This document shows, piece after piece, positions 18,401 to 25,716 of a stretch of DNA of 49,159 bases. The stretch covers positions 1 to 49,159 of the forward strand of contig JAKZSU010000004.1 in assembly GCA_047517485.1 (NCBI GenBank), given 5' to 3'. Position numbers and translations under genes: made by a program. Each line of letters begins with the position of its first letter. The first letter of the stretch is position 1. Source of the stretch: JAKZSU01 sp047517485. Lineage in GTDB: Bacteria; Pseudomonadota; Alphaproteobacteria; UBA7887. The notes under the pieces are model-generated. The model was given only the letters and a program-made list of their open reading frames with translations, did not search any database and was not told the DNA's origin.

Positions 18401-18782
18401 TTATGACGACGCGCTCGACGCGGTCGCACAAGGCATCGAAAGAACGGTTTCCGCGGGCGGACGGTCGTATGAGGCCGAACTCTTTCGCTTGCGGGGCAGC
18501 GTGCTAGCCGATAAGGCGAGGCTGGGGACCGGCGATTCAGACGCGCTCGCGCGCCAAGCCAAAGCGGCGCTCGAGAAAGCGATTTCGGTCGCCGACGCGC
18601 AAGGCGCCTTGTCTTGGCAACTCCGCGCCGCGACCGATCTCGTCCGACTACATGACGATCAGGGCGACGCCGCGCAGGCTCGGGCGACGATGAAGGCGGT
18701 CTACGACCAATTCGTCGAGGGCTTCGCGAGCCCCGATTTGATCGACGCCAAGGCCTTGAGCGAAGCGGTCACCGCGGCTTGA
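15417..18782 (+). CDS. Class III adenylate/guanylate cyclase with zinc ribbons, AAA-type ATPase and TPR region
   Basis: Predicted cytoplasmic sensor that makes a cyclic nucleotide. The 1121-residue protein starts with two zinc-ribbon modules (CFKCEF...CGNCG and CPTCGH...CNDCG, residues 3-45), then a class III cyclase domain of about 80-255. Both metal-binding aspartates are visible (LFCDLVGSTELA near 90; FYGDGVLAYFG near 135), as are GIHSGLVVVG and the transition-state Asn/Arg in LNVAARLQ. An ATPase follows with Walker A GETGIGKSR near 309 and FVIESVQWADPTTLEFL, then a long helical TPR-like region to the end. It starts at GTG 15417; no better start exists. It ends 14 bases inside the convergent spondin gene. 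The nearby protein at 25717 has two cNMP-binding domains and could receive the signal; that link is inference. cAMP versus cGMP cannot be decided. Confidence 0.9.
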   Translation: MACFKCEFENPVGAKYCGNCGTELARACPTCGHGNPPSFRYCNDCGTALAATGAPEGPGSPKSAEPAPATGWPVIMDIGPERRHLTVLFCDLVGSTELAQALDPEDLRVVMSAYEAACSEAVERFDGYVAQFYGDGVLAYFGYPVAHEDSPQRAVRAAMELVEIVRDVPSPRPLEVRVGIHSGLVVVGMEKSGVPGKSNSAIGESLNVAARLQALAEPGEIFLSAASHELVETEFAFVDGGRHSLRGIADPVQVFKLSAEQGTPGLPGGKLRTLTTLVGRDRELEAVLDRWQSAHDGAGQVVLINGETGIGKSRLIQAVRDELRDPPITLMRHHCSQYLQTTPLHPIIQAVEWLLDLGRLADAEARLDRIRGWVVELGLDASEAVPLIAGLLKVPIPDAPDLAAQDSKARTLDALVSVVRQSAQQRPVLFVIESVQWADPTTLEFLAMLVEQAATMPVMVMITHRPEFQPPWPARSHVLPITLTRLSGDETTSMARQIAGDRDLPGEVIETIVARADGVPMFVEELTKTMLDSDYLVARDGRWELVGRLPPVAVPVSLQDSLMARLDRLGPYREVAQVGAMIGRDFRYDVIAAVSSLDDEALRRALDALVRDDLLMQRGVPPNSSYIFRQALIQEVAYESLLISQRQSFHEKIAEVLETRFPDIAEVEPEQIARHYATAGVCEKAVKFRRRAAELSVSQSSMAEALAHVDGALAMIKSLPDTIDNQRQEADLYLMRGAALSATRGFYDADVGDAFGKARSLSEAPHMGVQRARAWLGLFAHTVSRDRIDEAREIATNLLDLARTLERDDILFSAYLCAGVSASDIGDIRLAEDYLQSAIDRLESIPPDQGQWMTVQDPGVVAWTMLARMRFILGHPEGAAEAVHNAVERSEGRGHEISLVFALASGGAIHTLMRDWDTAEALTARASEIAAERDFQAWQVHSAIYHGLALAKKGHIAEGLAEAERAVDLGKQAQQSGLQTFMLIALADLYRESERYDDALDAVAQGIERTVSAGGRSYEAELFRLRGSVLADKARLGTGDSDALARQAKAALEKAISVADAQGALSWQLRAATDLVRLHDDQGDAAQARATMKAVYDQFVEGFASPDLIDAKALSEAVTAA

Positions 18783-19482
18783 TCGAGACCTTGATGACCT
18801 CGGCGATCGCCGGATAGGTGAAGCCGTCGTCGAGCAGACGCACCACGCCATTCTCGTCTTCACCCTGGTCAAAGGCTTTTTCCTTGACCCCGGTATCGGG
18901 ACCCAGGCCGGGCGCCTGATTCACCTCGGTGCCCGCGTCCCACAACATGATTTGCACGGTCACGTTTCCCGAAGTCGGGTTGCCGTCGGCATCGAACAAC
19001 GCGATTCCCTCCGGTCCCGGCGCGTAAAAGGCGTCGTTTGATTGTTCGAGCATGACCGCGAACGAGAAAAAATCGCCCGGGCTCGCGGTGAACTTGGCGC
19101 GGAACAGACCGCCCGGGTAAATCGCCGCCTGACCATTGACCAGACGGGCCTTGATTTCGCCCGAGGCCTTCACATTGCTCTGCCCGGCGAGCCAGGCGAC
19201 GAACGGGTCGATCACGCCGTCCTCGGCGAGTTGCTCGAGCCCGGAATTGCCCGCCGGCTGGCCCGGCGTGAACAAGGCGTTGGGCGCGGCGTGCACCGCG
19301 AATGCCCCCCAGGACAAGAGCGGCGTTTGCATGCTGCCGTCTTCGAGCTTCATGCCGTTTTCGGTGCCGGCGTTCCATATGCGGACAATGAAATCGGTTT
19401 CGGCCATCGCGGCACTAGCCGAAAAGGCGACCACGCCACCAAATACCGTCGCGACCAACCGTGATGCACTCGTTCTCGCCAT
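18769..19482 (-). CDS. Secreted spondin-domain protein
   Basis: Exported protein of the Spondin_N family, a fold first known from animal extracellular-matrix proteins and also found in bacteria, where its role is poorly known. The 237-residue precursor has a signal peptide (LVATVFGGVVAFSASAAMAE), then the domain opening FIVRIWNAGTENGM, PLLSWGAFAVHAAPNALFTP, the middle SPGDFFSFAVMLEQSNDAFY and the C-terminal VTVQIMLWDAGTEVNQAPG, typical of the family. Start ATG 19482 has a GGGAG ribosome site eight bases upstream; an extension to 19560 is less likely. It lies convergent to the cyclase and divergent from the cytochrome cluster, so a shared regulator with the cluster is possible but unproven. 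Confidence 0.85.
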   Translation of the reverse strand: MARTSASRLVATVFGGVVAFSASAAMAETDFIVRIWNAGTENGMKLEDGSMQTPLLSWGAFAVHAAPNALFTPGQPAGNSGLEQLAEDGVIDPFVAWLAGQSNVKASGEIKARLVNGQAAIYPGGLFRAKFTASPGDFFSFAVMLEQSNDAFYAPGPEGIALFDADGNPTSGNVTVQIMLWDAGTEVNQAPGLGPDTGVKEKAFDQGEDENGVVRLLDDGFTYPAIAEVIKVSIKPR

Positions 19483-19735
19483 ATCGATCTCCCATTCATC
19501 AGGTTCGGCTTTGATTTGAGGGTACCGCGCCTGACCTTCAAGTACCAGCGACGGCGACAAGTTTCGCCGCTGGCTGTCGGTAACACGCGGCGGATAGTAT
19601 TGATTCGCAGGCGCTGATAATTTTGATGCGGGATTGAGTGGTAAGGCGGATGCGGGGCGAAACAGCCACGCGTGCGGACGATATGGTATATTGGGTCATC
19701 CACACTTTCGACGCTGGAGCAGCGAAGGGGATCCC
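19483..19735. promoter_or_regulatory. Divergent intergenic region upstream of the cytochrome cluster
   Basis: This 253-base gap lies between the spondin gene (minus) and the pentaheme cytochrome gene (plus). It contains an imperfect hairpin at about 19546-19574 (CCAGCG...CGCTGG arms) and an AT-richer block GATATGGTATATTGGG at about 19680-19695 that could serve as a -10 region for the plus-strand cluster. A GAAGGGG ribosome site precedes ATG 19736. No operator was recognised. Confidence 0.4.
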
Positions 19736-21745
19736 ATGGCGCACGATCTGAAGATTTCGATATTCAGTCCCCGAAACCTTGGTATCGGCTTGTTCGCGAT
19801 CGGCCTTGCCATCGGCGCTTTCGCGACATCGAACGCCTGGGCACAGGAAGAATCGCTGATGGAGAGCGACGATCTGCTCGGCGGCGATGATCTGCTCGGC
19901 GGCGATGACTTGTTGGACGACGATGACTTGCTGGGCGGCGAAGACCTGCTGGGTGGCGACGATCTTTCGGACGATGACGATGTCCTGGGCGGCGCGCCGG
20001 TCGAAGACGACGGGGAAGACGCCGATACCGCGACAATGGAGGCGGACCCCGCAGCCCCCGATTCGGCCGCGGCACAGGCGCATGAAGCGCTTTTCACCGA
20101 AAGTCGTTATCCGTCGGCGACCACGTGCAAGACCTGTCACCCCAAGCAATATCGTGAATGGTCGGTGTCGCAACACGCCTATGCGCAGCTCAGCCCGGTC
20201 TACATGGCGATGCAGCGCCTGACCTTCCAACGCACCAGCGGAACGATCGGCGATTTCTGTATCCGTTGCCACAATCAGGTCGGCATGAATATGGGCGAGC
20301 CGGTCGCGCTGAAAAATCTCGAACGCCACCCAACATCGCGCGAGGGCATCACCTGCGTCGTCTGCCATCGGGTCAACAAGAATTACGGCAAGATCAGCGG
20401 CCGCATGGCGCTCAACGAAGGCTCGCTCTTGTCGACCGTCTATGGCCCATCGGGGAACGAGGAACTTAAGCGGGTGCTCGACAATCGGGATCAATACCGG
20501 GTGGTGACCGATCTGGAAGAACGGGGTCGCCAGATCCACACCGATGCCGAGAAATTTTTTCAAATCACCACGCCGGCGTTCTGCGGCGTCTGCCATGACG
20601 TGACCCTGCCCGGCGGATTCCGCTTCGAGGAAGCGTTCAGCGAGTTCAAGACCTCGCCCGCGGCGGTCAATCCCGAAGATGGTTTGACCGCGAATTGCCA
20701 CGACTGCCATATGGGCACCGAGCAGGGCGTGCCGTCCGGGTACGAGACCGGCCCGGCGGCGGAGATCGGCGGGGTCGAGACCGCGCCGCGTAAGCTGACC
20801 AACCACTTTTTCGCCGGCCCCGACCATTCGATCATTCATCCCGGATTGTTTCCCCACAACGTCGAAGCGGCGCGCTTCGCCACGCTCGAGGAATGGCTGG
20901 CCTACAACTATAAGGCCGGGTGGGGAACCGACGCCTTCGAGGATGCCTTGGCCGACGATTACGAGTTTCCCGCGCGTTGGAAATCGATCGACGATCGTTA
21001 CGACGCCCGCGACATTCTCAATGATCAGTTCGAACTTCTCGAATGGGCAAAGGGCAAACGGCGCGAAGTCCTGGCCAACGGTTTTCACATCGGCGAAGTG
21101 AAAATTTTGCAGGCAGACAGCGACGGTATTCGGCTGAGCGTCGAGGTCAAGAATGGGACGTTTGGCCATAACGTGCCGACCGGTTTTATCGCCGAGCGCC
21201 CAGTGTGGTTGCGCGTCAGCGTCTATGACAGCGACGATGTCGACGTCTTCGTGTCCGGCGACCTTGACCGCAATGGCGATCTCCACGACACCCATTCGCA
21301 GCTTGTCCTTAGCGGTGAAGCCAAGCTCGACACGCAATTGTTCAGCATGCAGTCGTTTTTCATCGTGCGGATGAATCGCGGCGGCGAGCGCGAGCAGGTG
21401 CTTGGGGTCAATTATTCCAACGATGTCATGCCGTTCGTTAGGCCCTCGACGTCTTCGAGCATCTTAAACGGCAGCCCGCGGGGTGCGCGTATTCATCGCC
21501 GTGGCATCGAGCCGTTGGGCAGCCGTGTCGCCGAGTATTTCATTCCCGGCGAGGAGCTGCTGGTGTTCGGCGATTATCAAGTCGAAGTGGAGGTCATGGC
21601 CGGCATGGTGCCGATCAACTTGATCCACGCGATCCAGGATGTCGGGTTCGACTTCAATATGAGTCCGGCCGAGGTCGGCGCCGGAATTGTCGCTGGACAC
21701 ATGTCCGTCAACAAGAAGATCGTCGAATTCGAGGTCGTTGAATAA
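19736..21745 (+). CDS. Pentaheme c-type cytochrome with acidic DDLLG repeat
   Basis: Predicted periplasmic or surface multiheme cytochrome c. The 669-residue precursor has a signal peptide (IGLFAIGLAIGAFATSNAWA, cleaved near 36), then an acidic low-complexity stretch at about 41-83 built from DDLLGG/DDLLDD units. Five CxxCH heme sites follow: CKTCH131, CIRCH175, CVVCH207, CGVCH283 and CHDCH321. The C-terminal half has no heme motif but contains GTFGHNVPTGFIAERPVWLR, a beta-rich segment seen in large multiheme cytochromes of the c554/HAO-like group. It is the first gene of a seven-gene cluster; the outer-membrane barrel gene follows after 36 bases. The electron donor and acceptor are unknown. 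The acidic repeat recurs in the decaheme protein at 28260, a strong sign that the two work together. Confidence 0.88.
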   Translation: MAHDLKISIFSPRNLGIGLFAIGLAIGAFATSNAWAQEESLMESDDLLGGDDLLGGDDLLDDDDLLGGEDLLGGDDLSDDDDVLGGAPVEDDGEDADTATMEADPAAPDSAAAQAHEALFTESRYPSATTCKTCHPKQYREWSVSQHAYAQLSPVYMAMQRLTFQRTSGTIGDFCIRCHNQVGMNMGEPVALKNLERHPTSREGITCVVCHRVNKNYGKISGRMALNEGSLLSTVYGPSGNEELKRVLDNRDQYRVVTDLEERGRQIHTDAEKFFQITTPAFCGVCHDVTLPGGFRFEEAFSEFKTSPAAVNPEDGLTANCHDCHMGTEQGVPSGYETGPAAEIGGVETAPRKLTNHFFAGPDHSIIHPGLFPHNVEAARFATLEEWLAYNYKAGWGTDAFEDALADDYEFPARWKSIDDRYDARDILNDQFELLEWAKGKRREVLANGFHIGEVKILQADSDGIRLSVEVKNGTFGHNVPTGFIAERPVWLRVSVYDSDDVDVFVSGDLDRNGDLHDTHSQLVLSGEAKLDTQLFSMQSFFIVRMNRGGEREQVLGVNYSNDVMPFVRPSTSSSILNGSPRGARIHRRGIEPLGSRVAEYFIPGEELLVFGDYQVEVEVMAGMVPINLIHAIQDVGFDFNMSPAEVGAGIVAGHMSVNKKIVEFEVVE

Positions 21746-21781
21746 GGGCCTGCGCAAAGGCGTCGTCAGGGGGGACTAAGA

Positions 21782-23236
21782 ATGCGGGTCATGGGCCAGC
21801 GGCGAGACAATAACAGCCGATGGAATCGCCTGATCGACCGCGAGCGATTGGACACGGTCGTCCGGGCGCTTGTGGTAAGCGTGCTTATGGTTTCATACGC
21901 CGCTTCGAATGCGAACGCGGCAACCAGTATTTATGGCCGGGCGCTCGCCGACAAACCGGTCGATTATCTCGAATCCTCCGATACGCTGGCACCGCAAGCG
22001 TCGCCGATCGTCATTTTCGGCGACCCCTATTTGGAGCCCGGCAATCTCGAAGCCGGATTCGAGATTCCGACCGGCGCGGTCTGGCAGCCGTCGTTGTGGA
22101 TTTTCGGGCAAGGGCGCACGGTGTTTCAAACCCAGGATACCGGCGACCCGGCGCGGTTGAGCGAATGGGTCAACACCTTGGATTTATTCGCTAATCTGCA
22201 GCTCTCGGGAACCGAACGTCTGCTGGTCGGCCTCAATCCGATTCGCCGCGGCGGCCGCTTTACCGGCTATCGATTCGAACCCGATAGCGATGACGGCGGC
22301 TTTAGCCGCTTTGGCGCCAATCTGACGGCGCTATTTTTCGAGGGTGAGTTCGCGGAAATTTTCCCAAATCTCGACCCAACCGACGAGTTGGCGCTCGATT
22401 ATGGCTTCGCCGTGGGGCGGCAATCGCTCTCCTTTCAACAGGACATTCTGATCAACGACACCGTCGACGGTGTCGGGATTGTCCGTAATTCGATCCTCGT
22501 TCCCGGCGGCGCCAATGGCCGGGTTACCGCGTTTTACGGTTGGAACGAAATCAGCCGCGCCGACAGCGAGAACGACCGCAACGCCAACATGTATGGGCTG
22601 TTTACCCAGGCGGATTTCTATAAGAGCACGGTCGCGTTCGACCTGATTTACGTGGATACGGACGATTTTGGCGCCGACGGAGTCTATTTCGGCGCCAGCA
22701 CCGTCCAGCGGTTCGGATTATGGACGTCGTCGTTCCGGGTCCTGCTGTCGCAAGCCCTGGACAGCAGTGGCACGGCGGATGTCGATGACGGCGTCTTGTT
22801 GTTCGCGGACGTGTCGACCACGCCGGCAAGTACCGACGACATCATCTATGCGACGGCCTTCGCCGCGATCGGCGAATTCACCCAAGCCGGGCGCGACCCC
22901 ACCGTGGGCGGGCCGTTGACCCGTGCGGGTATTCTGTTCGCATCGCCGCAAATCGGCACCTATCGCGGCGCCTTGAGTGCGCGTGCCAACGACGTAATCG
23001 GCTTCTCCGCCGGACGCCAGTGGTTTTTGACCGCGAACAATCGCGAGCAATTCGTACTCGAGGTCGGCGGCCGCAAGGATATCGGCGGTACCGACTCCGA
23101 CATGCTGGGGATCGCCGGTCGCTACCAAATTCAGTTCCATAACCAAGCCTTTCTTCAGCTCGATCTCTATGGTTCGTACAAAGAGACCCAAGGCGCGGGC
23201 TATGGTGCCCGGTCGGAAATCGTGGTGCGGTTCTAA
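21782..23236 (+). CDS. Outer-membrane beta-barrel protein of the cytochrome cluster
   Basis: Predicted outer-membrane barrel. The 484-residue precursor has a signal peptide (VVRALVVSVLMVSYAASNANA, cleaved near 46) and a mature part rich in alternating amphipathic strands such as LLVGLNPIRRGGRFTGYRF, STVAFDLIYVDTDD and QFVLEVGGRKDIGG. It ends in SEIVVRF, with the terminal phenylalanine used as the outer-membrane insertion signal. There are no CxxCH sites. A GGGGGG-type ribosome site precedes ATG 21782. Its place between multiheme cytochrome genes recalls porin-cytochrome conduits (MtrB/PioB), but I see no clear MtrB signature, so homology is not claimed. It might instead be a porin for the substrate of the system. 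Confidence 0.78.
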   Translation: MRVMGQRRDNNSRWNRLIDRERLDTVVRALVVSVLMVSYAASNANAATSIYGRALADKPVDYLESSDTLAPQASPIVIFGDPYLEPGNLEAGFEIPTGAVWQPSLWIFGQGRTVFQTQDTGDPARLSEWVNTLDLFANLQLSGTERLLVGLNPIRRGGRFTGYRFEPDSDDGGFSRFGANLTALFFEGEFAEIFPNLDPTDELALDYGFAVGRQSLSFQQDILINDTVDGVGIVRNSILVPGGANGRVTAFYGWNEISRADSENDRNANMYGLFTQADFYKSTVAFDLIYVDTDDFGADGVYFGASTVQRFGLWTSSFRVLLSQALDSSGTADVDDGVLLFADVSTTPASTDDIIYATAFAAIGEFTQAGRDPTVGGPLTRAGILFASPQIGTYRGALSARANDVIGFSAGRQWFLTANNREQFVLEVGGRKDIGGTDSDMLGIAGRYQIQFHNQAFLQLDLYGSYKETQGAGYGARSEIVVRF

Positions 23237-23283
23237 GCAATGGTAAATGACCGCTGCGTTTCGCATCGGATGAAGGCCTCGCC

Positions 23284-24543
23284 TTGATTCTCTTGGTACA
23301 AACAATCGGCGGTCTGTTCGTCGTGCTGTTCGGCTTTCGCGCGGCGGTGATGGTGATCGGTGCGATGCGCCGCATGGCGTTTGAGCAGGAGCGCCGGCGA
23401 CTGGCGGTGGATTTGCTCCGCGAACAGGTGGCCACCGCGATGGCGGAGAAAGTCGCGGCTAGTGAATCCGCCAATCTGACCTGGGCCGGCTATCGCAAAT
23501 TCGAGGTCGTGCGAAAACAGGACGAAGCCGACAATATCGCTTCGTTCTACCTGGTTCCGCACAATCGGCGCGCCCTCCCCCCGTTCAAGCCGGGGCAATA
23601 TCTGACCTTCCGATTGGAAATTCCCGGCCGCGCCAAGCCGTTGATTCGCTGTTATTCGCTGTCCGACGGGCCCGATCCGGACACCTACCGGATCACGGTA
23701 AAACGCATTCCCGCGCCGCGTGACCGGCCCGAGCTCGGCGACGGCGTGGGCTCGTCCTATTTGCACGATACCGTCGCGACGGGACATCTGCTCGACGTCA
23801 TCGCGCCGACCGGCCATTTCTTTATCGATGAAAGTACCGACCGGCCGGCGGTTCTGATCGCCGGCGGCATTGGCCTCACGCCGCTGCTTAGCATGCTCAA
23901 TGCGATCACCAAAGCGGGTCGGCGGCGCGAAATCTGGCTGTTCTACGGCGTCCGCGACAAGGCCGAGGAGGTGCTGGCCGATCACCTGCGCGCCCTCGAT
24001 CGCGACAATCAGAATATCCATGTCCGGATTTCGCATAGCGCCCCCGGGGACGGCGAGGTCGAGGGCGAGGACTATGATATCGGCGCGCGAATTTCGGTCG
24101 ATCTGATCCGCGATGCCCTGCCATCGAGCAACTACGATTTCTTTGTCTGCGGGCCGTCGGCGATGATGAGCTCGATTATCGCCGATCTTCGCGAATGGGA
24201 CGTGCCGGATGAGCGGATTCATTTCGAGGCGTTCGGCGCGGCCAGCGTCCAGCAGGTGGTCGGCGCCGAGGGCACCGAGGCGGCGCGCGAGGTTGTCGTC
24301 GAGTTCGAGCGCTCCGGCAAGCGCCTCACCTGGCGCCCGGATGCCGGCACCATCCTCGATCTGGCGGACAAAAACGGCGTGGCGATCGACTATGGCTGCC
24401 GCGCCGGCAATTGCGGCACTTGCGTGACCGCCGTGCGCTCCGGCGACGTGACTTACTTGAGCGAGCCTGGCGCCGACGTGCAGAGCGGCACTTGCCTCAC
24501 CTGCATCAGCATTCCGAAATCACCGTTGGTGCTCGACGCCTGA
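23284..24543 (+). CDS. Membrane-tethered FAD/NAD(P)H oxidoreductase with C-terminal 2Fe-2S ferredoxin domain
   Basis: Predicted flavoprotein reductase passing electrons between NAD(P)H and a 2Fe-2S cluster. The 419-residue protein has an N-terminal hydrophobic helix (residues 2-27, LVQTIGGLFVVLFGFRAAVM) and a basic helix. A ferredoxin-reductase FAD domain follows with RCYSLSDGPDPDTYRI, then the NAD domain with LIAGGIGLTPLLSMLNAI and FFVCGPSAMMSSII. The C-terminal plant-type ferredoxin domain has the cysteines CRAGNCGTC and a distal Cys in SGTCLTC. This order resembles Hcr-type or NqrF-type reductases. The start is uncertain: the frame opens at 23251 and the best codon is TTG 23284, with no ATG or GTG. 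It sits between the barrel and the tetraheme gene. It could be the cytoplasmic entry point for electrons of the cluster. Confidence 0.87.
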   Translation: MILLVQTIGGLFVVLFGFRAAVMVIGAMRRMAFEQERRRLAVDLLREQVATAMAEKVAASESANLTWAGYRKFEVVRKQDEADNIASFYLVPHNRRALPPFKPGQYLTFRLEIPGRAKPLIRCYSLSDGPDPDTYRITVKRIPAPRDRPELGDGVGSSYLHDTVATGHLLDVIAPTGHFFIDESTDRPAVLIAGGIGLTPLLSMLNAITKAGRRREIWLFYGVRDKAEEVLADHLRALDRDNQNIHVRISHSAPGDGEVEGEDYDIGARISVDLIRDALPSSNYDFFVCGPSAMMSSIIADLREWDVPDERIHFEAFGAASVQQVVGAEGTEAAREVVVEFERSGKRLTWRPDAGTILDLADKNGVAIDYGCRAGNCGTCVTAVRSGDVTYLSEPGADVQSGTCLTCISIPKSPLVLDA

Positions 24544-24657
24544 ATTCTTGGCTTCGCGTGGCTTTGCGATACGCCGGCCTGTGTTATTCTGACACCACCA
24601 AGGGAGATCAACAAAGTTTCGGCGCTCGACATCTAACCCGCACAGGAGAACGGGATC
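24544..24657 (+). promoter_or_regulatory. Possible internal promoter within the cytochrome cluster
   Basis: This is the largest gap within the cluster (114 bases). It contains TTTGCG, sixteen bases, then TATTCT (about 24565-24592), which would pass as a weak sigma-70-like promoter, and an AGGAG ribosome site before ATG 24658. The gap could let the downstream four genes be expressed separately. The call is weak. Confidence 0.3.
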
Positions 24658-25668
24658 ATGCAAACTTTCACAGGTTCGATCATCAAGATGATGGCCGCGG
24701 CTGGTGTCGTGCTTTGGGCCGGCGCCGCCGTGGCGGCACCCGATCCGACCAAGGTTATCGGTCCCGATGAATGCGGCGAGTGTCACAAAGTCGAAGTCGA
24801 GGTTTGGCGCGGCACCCACCACCATACGACGTTTCAGACCCTGCCGCGCGAGGTCAAGGCGCGCGAAATCGCCGAGAAGATGGGGATTCGGCGAATCAAG
24901 AACGAAAGCCTGTGTTTGCAGTGTCATTTCACCGAGAAAGTCGAAGCCGACGGCAGTGCCGACGCGATTGCCGGAATATCCTGCGAATCGTGTCACAGCG
25001 GAGCCAAGGACTGGAACGACGTTCATAGCGATTTCGGCGGCAAGGATGTGACCAGCGCCACCGAAGATCCCGCTCATCGCAGCCAACGCATCGCCGACGC
25101 GCGCGCCGCCGGCATGATCATGCCGGACATGATCTATGACTGGGCGAACAATTGCTTCACCTGCCACACGGTGCCGGAGGAAAAACTGGTTAACGAGGGC
25201 GGACACACAGCGGGAAGCAAGTTCGAGTTGGTTTCATGGTCGCAAGGCGAAATACGGCACAATGTTTGGTACACCGACGGCACCTCCAACCCCGAAGCAA
25301 CGCCCGAGCAAAAACGGGTGATGGCGGTGGTCGGCCAACTGCTGGACCTCGAACACGCGCTGCGCGGTGTCGCCAAGGCCACGGTGCGGGGCGACTACGC
25401 GGTCGCCATGGCGGGCCGGGCGAAATCCGCCGCCAAACGCATCAAGAAAATCGGCGATGCCGCACCGACCGACGAAATCGCGGCCGCGCTCGCGGTCGCC
25501 GGCTCGGTCAAGCTGAAGTTGGGCAACGCCGACGCGCTCAACGCCGCCGCCGACGAAATCGCCGTCCAAGCCCGCGCCTTCGTCGCCAATCACGACGGCA
25601 GCGGTCTGACGGCACTCGACTCGATGGTTCCGGGACCGGATCGTTTCAAAGGTAAACCGGTGCGATAA
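24658..25668 (+). CDS. Tetraheme c-type cytochrome, c554-like
   Basis: Predicted periplasmic electron carrier. The 336-residue precursor has a signal peptide (KMMAAAGVVLWAGAAVAA, cleaved near 27) and four heme sites, CGECH39, CLQCH86, CESCH109 and CFTCH166. The first is followed by VEVEVWRGTHHHTTF, a region typical of cytochrome c554-type domains, where a histidine serves as distal ligand. The C-terminal 130 residues lack hemes and are rich in Ala/Lys helices (AKSAAKRIKKIGDAAPTDEI), perhaps a docking module for acidic partners such as the DDLLG stretches; that is inference. An AGGAG site supports ATG 24658. Gene order places it between the reductase and the iron-sulfur protein. Confidence 0.88.
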   Translation: MQTFTGSIIKMMAAAGVVLWAGAAVAAPDPTKVIGPDECGECHKVEVEVWRGTHHHTTFQTLPREVKAREIAEKMGIRRIKNESLCLQCHFTEKVEADGSADAIAGISCESCHSGAKDWNDVHSDFGGKDVTSATEDPAHRSQRIADARAAGMIMPDMIYDWANNCFTCHTVPEEKLVNEGGHTAGSKFELVSWSQGEIRHNVWYTDGTSNPEATPEQKRVMAVVGQLLDLEHALRGVAKATVRGDYAVAMAGRAKSAAKRIKKIGDAAPTDEIAAALAVAGSVKLKLGNADALNAAADEIAVQARAFVANHDGSGLTALDSMVPGPDRFKGKPVR

Positions 25669-25690
25669 CCAAAGCCGGTATGAGGGTTGG

Positions 25691-25714
25691 AGCCCTTTTC
25701 GCCTAATGGGGTCT
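25691..25714 (+). repeat. Possible solo remnant of the palindromic element's end
   Basis: The stretch before ATG 25717 contains TTTTCGCCTAATGGGGTC, which matches the terminal repeat at 31027-31046 (TTTTCCGACCTAATGGGGTC) apart from a two-base gap. Only one arm is visible here. It overlaps the translation-initiation region of the cNMP/4Fe-4S gene. Coincidence cannot be excluded at this length. Confidence 0.35.
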
Positions 25715-25716
25715 AG

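Noticed and set aside
19538..21337. Minus-strand frame of 599 codons opposite the pentaheme cytochrome gene
   Set aside because: It lies opposite a gene with signal peptide and five CxxCH motifs; the frame has no recognisable domain.
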